From Balneolales bacterium (lineage in GTDB: Bacteria > Bacteroidota > Rhodothermia > Balneolales > Natronogracilivirgulaceae), in NCBI GenBank assembly GCA_007131625.1, contig SLQC01000051.1:1-7136 (forward strand): DNA of 7,136 nucleotides, in the 5' to 3' direction. Below, piece after piece: positions 1 to 6,600 of this stretch. The first letter of the stretch is position 1. The number at the start of each line of letters is the position of its first letter. The position numbers were made by a program, and so were the translations under genes. Below the pieces are notes generated by a model, which had not been told where the DNA came from, did no database searches, and was given only the letters and a program-made list of their open reading frames with translations.

Positions 1-2154
1 AAAGTGTTGACTCCGGATATGGATGCCGATGCCCTTTCGGGAACAATCAATTTGCAAACGCACCGGGAGGTGGGCAGTGAACGGAATCTTTCCATTCGTG
101 TTGGTGGAGGAGCCCATCCGCAATATTTTCGATTGACAGGTCCGTCATATGAGACATCCGTGCATTACAGTACTCCGTTGCGTGAAGATGTGTCGTTGTC
201 GGTGAATATGAGTTACCAGCAGGATTACCGGGGGCGTGAAGGGGTAACCATGGCATATGATGTAGCGGATTTCGGATCCGGTCCGGTGGATGTGCTGGAG
301 CGGGTATCCCCATTTGTAGAAACCGACGAGCGGGATCGGCTCGGTGGCGGATTGAGGCTGGCCTATAAGCCCGGGGATCGTGAATCGTACTTTGTTCGTG
401 CAATGATCAATCGTGACCAAAGAAAATGGGACCGTCACACCGACAGTTTCGATGCCAATGGAGATTGGTCAAGTCCCGATTCCACCGGTACGAATCCGGA
501 TCTCGGACTTGGAACCTATGGATATACGGCCGGTTTGAGCGATGTGCAAACATTCCATATTTCCATTTTGGCCGGAGGAGATCATTTTTTTGAGAATGCC
601 CGAATACGATATCATGCCGGTTGGGCACAAAGCAGAGTGAACCATGCTCATTATGAGTTCCCGTTTTTGTTGGATGAGTTGAATCATGCTATTGATATGA
701 ATAACCGGGAACGGCCTTCCATGACGATTACCAGTCTCCCCCCTCGTGTAGACGGTATCGTTAGTCGGGGACGGCTTATTGGACAAAACTTTGAACGGAT
801 CATCAGTGACCACACCGATAACAAGCTGTCAGCCAATCTGGATGGAGACCTGTCCACCGGCTTTGGATCAGTCACTCTGGGTACCGGCGCCTTATTGACC
901 TTTAAAGATGCCGATTATGATAACTCCAGCATGGAGTTTGAGAGAACGTTACGATTGAACACGTTTAATTTCCTGCCTGCCCGAAATCGTGACGTGCTTG
1001 GTTCCGATTATATCGTTCCCTGGATTATGAATACTATGGATGCCCGTAATTTCTTCGAATCTCAGCTGCCCACTTTTGACAGAGACGACAACCTCTATCA
1101 CGAACGCACGGATATCTCGAATTATGACGCGTTGGAACAGATATATTCCGTATATGGTATGACAAACCTGGAGCTGGGTGATCATCTGACCTTATTGGGT
1201 GGGTTAAGAGTAGAGCAGACCTTCTCGGATATTACGGGTCGTAATGTTCTTTTTGATGATACAGGAGCGTTTATTGAATCGACAGATACCACGTTGTCAG
1301 CCGACTATACACACCTGTTTCCCAATGCGCAGGCTATCTATCAACTGACCGACAGAACAAATGTTCACTTTGCATTCAGCCGGTCTGTCAATCGTCCGGA
1401 TTTCGATATTTCGGCTCCGTTTAATCTGGTTATGGCACAGGATTCCATAGTATTCCGGGGAAATCCGGAACTCCAGCCTGTGATATCCAATAATCTGGAT
1501 CTCCATCTTCAGCATAACTTCAACAGCGGCCGGGTTGGAATTGGATTTTATGGCAAGAAAATAACCGATTTTGTTTTTGAAAGTCATCGAACGTTAACCG
1601 GTGGTGAATATGACGGCTGGCAGGAACGTACTTTTCAAAATGGCGATGAGGAAGCGCTTCTTTATGGAGTGGAATTATCCTGGCAGCAACGTCTTGAGTT
1701 TCTTCCCGGTTTTCTACGTAATCTCGATTTATATGCCAATTACACCTGGTCAGAGTCCGATTACCGTGTTGACTTTCGAGATGATGATGTCAGACTGCCC
1801 GGCCATAGTCCGCATGTTGTGAATGCAGCACTCCATTATAGCCAGGGTAGATTTACAGGACAGATGGCTTATCACTGGTCTGCGGAATATACAGGGATGC
1901 TGCAACAGAATCGGACACCGGCTCCTTCCATTGGGTCAACAACTTATTATATGGATGAATTCGAGCAGGGATGGAGTGATTTATCGGTAACGTCCACATT
2001 CCGGATTTCTCAAAAATTTTGGTTCTGGGCAAATGCCAGGAATATCCTGATACCGGAACAGACACGATATCAACACACACGGGAATGGTATCCTGTTGCC
2101 GTTCAATACCGGGGTGGATTTTCCTTTATTTCGGGAGTCCGTTATGAATTTTGA
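1..2154 (+). CDS. TonB-dependent outer-membrane receptor, 3' part (TBDR1)
   Basis: This is an outer-membrane beta-barrel transporter that imports a ligand using TonB/ExbBD energy. The frame is open from base 1, and the first codons read KVLTPDMDADALSG, the conserved end of the plug domain. The true start is therefore outside the window, and the GTG at base 4 is an ordinary internal valine. By comparison with TBDR2, about 360 N-terminal residues are missing, so the signal peptide, TonB box and any STN domain cannot be judged. The remaining 717 residues are barrel. Visible landmarks, counted from base 1, are GGLRVE (400-405), FAFSRSVNRPDF (457-468) and GNPEL (487-491), all also present in TBDR2. 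The protein ends in GVRYEF, an aromatic C-terminus typical of barrel proteins, so the TGA stop looks genuine. The barrel is about 70 residues shorter than that of TBDR2, and the first half is much less alike than the second. The plug signature resembles Xanthomonas/Caulobacter-type receptors. The substrate is unknown. Confidence 0.93.
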   Translation, partial: KVLTPDMDADALSGTINLQTHREVGSERNLSIRVGGGAHPQYFRLTGPSYETSVHYSTPLREDVSLSVNMSYQQDYRGREGVTMAYDVADFGSGPVDVLERVSPFVETDERDRLGGGLRLAYKPGDRESYFVRAMINRDQRKWDRHTDSFDANGDWSSPDSTGTNPDLGLGTYGYTAGLSDVQTFHISILAGGDHFFENARIRYHAGWAQSRVNHAHYEFPFLLDELNHAIDMNNRERPSMTITSLPPRVDGIVSRGRLIGQNFERIISDHTDNKLSANLDGDLSTGFGSVTLGTGALLTFKDADYDNSSMEFERTLRLNTFNFLPARNRDVLGSDYIVPWIMNTMDARNFFESQLPTFDRDDNLYHERTDISNYDALEQIYSVYGMTNLELGDHLTLLGGLRVEQTFSDITGRNVLFDDTGAFIESTDTTLSADYTHLFPNAQAIYQLTDRTNVHFAFSRSVNRPDFDISAPFNLVMAQDSIVFRGNPELQPVISNNLDLHLQHNFNSGRVGIGFYGKKITDFVFESHRTLTGGEYDGWQERTFQNGDEEALLYGVELSWQQRLEFLPGFLRNLDLYANYTWSESDYRVDFRDDDVRLPGHSPHVVNAALHYSQGRFTGQMAYHWSAEYTGMLQQNRTPAPSIGSTTYYMDEFEQGWSDLSVTSTFRISQKFWFWANARNILIPEQTRYQHTREWYPVAVQYRGGFSFISGVRYEF

Positions 2155-2160
2155 GATAGA

Positions 2161-2174
2161 ATACCGGATCACAT
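2161..2174 (+). repeat. 14-base exact repeat, copy in the TBDR1-sigma spacer
   Basis: The spacer between TBDR1 and the region 4 gene contains ATACCGGATCACAT, which recurs exactly at 6983-6996 inside the 3' end of TBDR2, in another codon phase. It may be chance, or a footprint of a recombination that brought a receptor 3' end next to the truncated sigma gene. Identity stops sharply on both sides. Confidence 0.3.
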
Positions 2175-2175
2175 T

Positions 2176-2484
2176 ATGGACAAGCCCATGGATGAAAATG
2201 AATTAAAAAGCAAGATATGGATGGTAGTTCGTAAAATGCCTCAAAAAAGGTATATGGTATTTCTGTTGCACAAAAGATATGAACTGAGTTACAAGGAAAT
2301 CGCCCAGGTTATGGATATCAGCATAAATTCGGTTGAAATACAGATGGGTAGTGCGCTTAAATACATTCGGGAAGAACTTTCCGGGTACTATCCGGACCCT
2401 CGTGAACTTGATCAACCGGGAAAAAGCAAAAAAAATAACAAAGTAAATAGGGGTAAAGCAGGTCCGGCGTCTACTATAGGTTAG
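2176..2484 (+). CDS. Sigma-70 region 4-only protein (truncated ECF sigma factor)
   Basis: This 102-residue protein matches only the C-terminal promoter-recognition part (region 4, -35 binding) of an ECF sigma factor. Residues 10-30 form the first helices, with the usual MPQKRYMVFLL pattern (LP..rr.vF.L in the family). SYKEIAQVMDIS (38-49) followed by SVEIQMGSALKYIREEL (52-68) is the helix-turn-helix and trailing helix. After YYPDP comes a basic tail rich in K, N and R (82-95). A normal ECF sigma has roughly 170-200 residues, with region 2 first. Here region 2 is absent, and the TBDR1 stop codon lies 21 bases upstream in the same frame, leaving no room for it. There is no clear Shine-Dalgarno; an ATG at 2188 is an alternative start. 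The position just before fecR is the normal place of the cognate sigma gene. It may be a decayed remnant, a split sigma needing a region 2 partner, or a DNA-binding regulator. The domain call is firm; the function is uncertain. Confidence 0.82.
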   Translation: MDKPMDENELKSKIWMVVRKMPQKRYMVFLLHKRYELSYKEIAQVMDISINSVEIQMGSALKYIREELSGYYPDPRELDQPGKSKKNNKVNRGKAGPASTIG

Positions 2485-2562
2485 TTTTAACAGATTTAAT
2501 AATGTATCAATCGGTAATCGGAGGGTTCCAAAAGGGGGCTTTCCCACAAAATAATCAAATAA
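2485..2562 (+). other. fecR leader, A-rich, no convincing Shine-Dalgarno
   Basis: This is the 78-base gap between the region 4 gene and fecR. The 20 bases before the fecR ATG are A-rich, with no AGGAGG-like motif at usable distance; the purine run AAAGGGGG (2531-2538) ends about 24 bases upstream, too far for normal pairing. Starts of this kind are common in Bacteroidota. A TAATAAT (2497-2503) could pass for a -10 element but has no partner. The short GGG/CCC pairing around 2523-2545 is too weak to call a terminator, so read-through from upstream is possible. Confidence 0.45.
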
Positions 2563-3681
2563 ATGTCATCTAAAATAAACTGGAATCTGATTAGCAAGTA
2601 TCTCGCCAATGAATGTTCGGAGGAGGAGAAAAACAAGGTTATGCAATGGATGAAGGAGGACGCGTCTGTTGAACAAACCATCCTTAATGCACAAGAGATA
2701 TGGAACGCTTCGGATTTCCTGAAAACAGATGAGCGTCCGAGTTCACTCAATTTAAAGGCTGAGTTGAATAAATCCATGAAAAGAATTCGGAAAATTCACG
2801 ATTGGAGTGCTGTTTCGGCCGATCCGGATGAACAATCGAAGGATGAACGTCGTTCGATACTATCAACCGGCCATAAAATCAATCCATGGTTGACAAGTAA
2901 CAAGAATGATTTTTTACCGTATGTAATGCGTCTTGCAGCTATTATTCTTGTCGCGTTTATGAGTGGTATTTTTATCACGCATCTATTTTATGTTGATAAT
3001 ACGCAAGAAGTCAACAGTGAACCCGCGATTCGGGATATTTCCACCCGGGCCGGCCAGATGGCCAATGCAAGTTTGAAAGACGGCTCACGGCTAAATCTGA
3101 GTGCCATGAGCAAGGTGGTCATTTCAGAGGCTTTTTATGACAATCACTGGGAACTGTTCATGGAGGGCTTGGTACACTTTGACGTGGTACCGGATCAGCA
3201 CAAGTCGTTTCTTATTCGTACACCGGAAACGGATATCCGGGTTTTAGGTACCGAGTTTTCCGTAAGAGCCTATCCTGATGATGACTATGTGCAGATCATT
3301 GTGGCAAGCGGAAAAGTCTCAATGGAGACCGGTTCGGGTTTAGGGAAACAGCTTATCATTCTGGAAGAGGGAGAAATGGGACTGCTCAATAAAAAAGAGG
3401 GGGAGCTGTCAAAGAATGTTGTGGATGCCCGGAAACATATGGGCTGGCTGGAGGGACGCCTGGTTTTTGAAGATGTGACTCTGGCCGAAGCAAGCCGGGA
3501 TTTGCAGCGATGGTTTGATGTACAGATCCTCATCGAGGATGAATTGCTGGCTGAAAAACGGATTACAGCAGTTGTGAACAATCGTTCGCTGACCGATGTA
3601 CTCAATGTGATGGGCATAATTATGGATGCTGCCTATACCATTGATGAAACCAGGGAAGTAGTAGAGATTCGACCGTTATAA
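2563..3681 (+). CDS. FecR-family anti-sigma factor (transmembrane sigma regulator)
   Basis: This inner-membrane protein should hold or activate an ECF sigma factor in the cytoplasm and receive a signal from a receptor in the periplasm. Residues 1-75 form the cytoplasmic helical anti-sigma region, with the family's opening pattern (NWNLISKYLANECSEEE, then VMQWM). A hydrophilic linker (about 76-118) leads to one membrane helix (121-143, LAAIILVAFMSGIF core). The periplasmic FecR domain spans about 160-255, with SLKDGSRLNL (170-179), VHFDV (204-208), TPETDIRVLGTEFSV (220-234) and ASGKV (248-252). Residues 294-372 are the C-terminal STN-like domain found in Bacteroidota FecR proteins (GRLVFEDVTLAEA). 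At 372 residues it is slightly long for the group, owing to the linker. It lies 78 bases after the region 4 gene and 14 bases before TBDR2, so it is almost certainly co-transcribed with TBDR2. All domains look intact, in contrast to the truncated sigma gene before it. Confidence 0.95.
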   Translation: MSSKINWNLISKYLANECSEEEKNKVMQWMKEDASVEQTILNAQEIWNASDFLKTDERPSSLNLKAELNKSMKRIRKIHDWSAVSADPDEQSKDERRSILSTGHKINPWLTSNKNDFLPYVMRLAAIILVAFMSGIFITHLFYVDNTQEVNSEPAIRDISTRAGQMANASLKDGSRLNLSAMSKVVISEAFYDNHWELFMEGLVHFDVVPDQHKSFLIRTPETDIRVLGTEFSVRAYPDDDYVQIIVASGKVSMETGSGLGKQLIILEEGEMGLLNKKEGELSKNVVDARKHMGWLEGRLVFEDVTLAEASRDLQRWFDVQILIEDELLAEKRITAVVNNRSLTDVLNVMGIIMDAAYTIDETREVVEIRPL

Positions 3682-3683
3682 AC

Positions 3684-3689
3684 AAGGAG
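3684..3689 (+). promoter_or_regulatory. Ribosome binding site of TBDR2
   Basis: AAGGAG lies six bases before the ATG at 3696, in the short gap after the fecR stop codon. It supports the first ATG over the internal methionines at residues 8 and 11. It is the only textbook Shine-Dalgarno in the window, which may mean that the receptor is translated more strongly than its regulators. Confidence 0.75.
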
Positions 3690-3695
3690 AAACAA

Positions 3696-6600
3696 ATGAA
3701 TTGTGAGAAATCAGTTATGAGTTTTATGACATCATTCCGGGGGGTTTGGATAGTTGGTTTTTTCGCAATGATGGTTGTAGCCGGTATGTCACACGCGCAA
3801 GATTCTGTATATACTCCTTTGAATTATTCTGAGCGGTTGGAAACCGGCAGTATCAATCCCGCGATGATCACGGCCTATTTCAGGGTGGAAAATAACGAAA
3901 ACTATATAGATGAGCTGCGGCAAAACCTGACTGTTTCCTTTGAGAATGAAACGGTGAAAACAGCACTTAAAGAAATTGCTGCTCAGGCTAATCTCGGGCT
4001 TGCCTACAGCTCCGAATGGCGCTCTATGAATGAACAGATATCGTTCACTATGGTGGATGGTACGGTCGCCGAGGGATTGAAAAGAGTGCTGGCCGACACC
4101 GAATACGAGGCGGCTATTACCAGAAGAAGGGAAATTGTTCTTGTAAAAAGGCTGGTAAGGCAACCGGTCATGGAACCAGTGAGTACTGCACAGCAAGGAC
4201 AACAGGAAGGTTTCGGCACCATTATCGGTGAGATCACGGATGCTGAGTCCGGAGAAGCATTGCCCGGTGCACAAGTGATTATCCAGGGAACGACGATCGG
4301 GGCTGCAACGGATGTGGATGGCAGATATTTGATTCGACGCGTTTCGTCGGGTGATCATGTAGTGGTCATCCAATTCATGGGATACGAAACGGAAGAAGTG
4401 GAGGTAACGATCCGGGATGGAGAACGAACAACCGTATCTCGCTCATTGCAGATAACGGCATTGATGGGCGATGAAATCAGTATTCTTGCCCGTCAACGCG
4501 GTCAGGCACGCGCACTGACAAGGCAGCGCCAGTCCGTAAACATCAGAAATATCATATCTGAGGAACAGATTGACGCCTTTGGTGATAATACCGTGGAAGG
4601 AGCTTTGTCCAGAATCTCGGGAATGGGTCACGGTGGTGCCAATATACGTGGTGTTGGCTCCGGCGCGGCTGTCGTCACCATGGATGGTCAGCGAATGGGA
4701 GCCACCGGAAATGATCGCAGTGTGAATATTAATAACATTTCAGCAGACATGGTGCAGGAACTGGATGTGATCAAGGTCATTACTCCGGATATGGACGCCG
4801 ATGCCCTGAGTGGTGTCATTAATATCTCTACCCGCCGCCCGATTGGTGGTGAAAAGAACATGAATATCCGGGTGGGCGGTGGTTTTCAGGACCGGTATAT
4901 GAAATATGCCGGAACGGAACAGAGAGCGGCTTTCAGTTACGGGGATTCCCCCTCTGATAACTTTTCATTCGGCTTCAACTTCAGTTATCAGCGCGACCCG
5001 GGTTCCCGGGAAAGTTTTAATACAACCTGGGCGTCACCGAGGGCATTCAATCTTGTGGACCCTGAGGACTATACCGAGAGTCAGCGCGCACTGTTGCCGG
5101 ACCATATATTTAAAGATGGAACCGGAGATGATGAAAGTCGCGTCAGCGATTACATCCAGAGATTGTCAAATACCCTGAGATTTAATGTGCCTGTCCGGAT
5201 TGGTACCGGTTTGCAAATGACGTTTCAACCAACCGACATAACCACATTCCATGTACAGGGAATGTTCAATGTACGAAACCAGGAAACCAGCTCCTGGACC
5301 ATGAGCTATGAACCGGAAATGGCTGCATATCAAAGTCCGGTTCACACCGGGAATCCCGTTCGGAGGGTCCAAAACCCGGGGCATATTAGCTATCGCCCGC
5401 GGCTGGATGAATCGGTAACCCATCAGTATACAATTCAGGTCGGAGCACGTCATTTACTGGATAACATGGATATGGAATATGCCGTGGGTTGGGGGCATGG
5501 CCGGAATAATTCCAATCAACACAGAATTTCTTTTCAGACCAGTATTGACCATGATTTTATATTCAATTTTGATGACCGTGAAGAACCGACCGTAAATATT
5601 GCACCGTGGAGTCCGCGTACCGTACTCCAGCCTTCAGAATTGAGATTACTGAGAAGCGGCGGCCTGGATCATTTTATCGGAACGAGCACGAATAATGATT
5701 TCAAAGGCAGTCTTGATTTTACGACTCCGTTCAGCCTGGGTGAAATTAAATTCGGTTCAAGTGCTTCACTGGCCTTTATAGAGGGTAATAGTGAGCGGCT
5801 TTACAGGGATTATCGGTCTCCCCGAACCTTGTCGGACTTTGCGCATATGGGTAATGCAAGCTGGAACACTTTTGGCAGAGAACATGCTACCTATGAAATC
5901 CCATGGCTAATCGATTTGGCTAAATGGAGGCAATTTTATTATAACCAGGTGCCCAATTTTTCCACTCACGAACGAAGATGGGCGTTGGAAGTTGAAACGT
6001 CGGATTACTCCGGAGGGGAGCATACCTTTGCCGGTTATGCCATGTCAAATACCCGGTTCGGATGGTTCTCGTTGCTTGGAGGCCTTCGTGTGGAACATAC
6101 CATTTCACTTTATACAGGGCGTGATGCTACCCTGGATATTGACGGTGCCTTTATTGGTGCTATAGACAGAAAGGTCAGAAATGACTACACCAATCTTTTT
6201 CCGAATTTGCAGAGTGTTATTCATCTCGGGGATATGACGAATATTCGACTGGCGTTTTCCCGTTCCATCGGTAGACCGAATTTCAACCAGCTGAATCCTC
6301 ACGTTTTGAGGGATTACAGGTTTGAAAGAGTCACACAGGGAAATCCGGAACTTAACCCCATGTTGTCCAATAATTTCGATATTCTGGTCGAGCATTATTT
6401 CTGGAATGTCGGACAAATTTCAGTCGGGTTATTTTATAAGGATATGAAAGATTTTGTCTTCCGTGCCACCCGGTTTCTCCCAATGACGGATGAAGAAGGG
6501 GTGGAGCTGGAATTTGGCGGCTGGGAAGAAACCACCTTCCACAACGGGGACGAAGCAACCGTGTACGGAATTGAGTTTTCCTGGCAGCAAAACTATGATT

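Noticed and set aside
4..6. GTG as the start codon of TBDR1
   Set aside because: The codon sits inside the conserved plug motif KVLTPDMDADALSG and the frame is open to base 1, so the gene begins outside the window.
1601..1822. A + strand reading frame overlapping the end of TBDR1, considered as the missing sigma region 2
   Set aside because: Its translation has no region 2 pattern (no core-binding helix or -10 recognition motif) and it lies wholly within the conserved receptor frame.
2497..2503. TAATAAT as a promoter -10 element for fecR
   Set aside because: No matching upstream element of either the sigma-70 or the Bacteroidota type at proper spacing; the region is simply A/T-rich.
2519..2546. 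Possible terminator or regulatory hairpin before fecR
   Set aside because: Only GGG/CCC pairs; the inner bases mismatch and no T-run follows, so no stable stem can be supported.
3789..4373. A 194-residue minus-strand open frame opposite TBDR2
   Set aside because: It overlaps the signal peptide, STN and carboxypeptidase-like domains of a well-supported gene, and its translation shows no domain pattern. Other minus-strand frames in the window were dismissed for the same reason.
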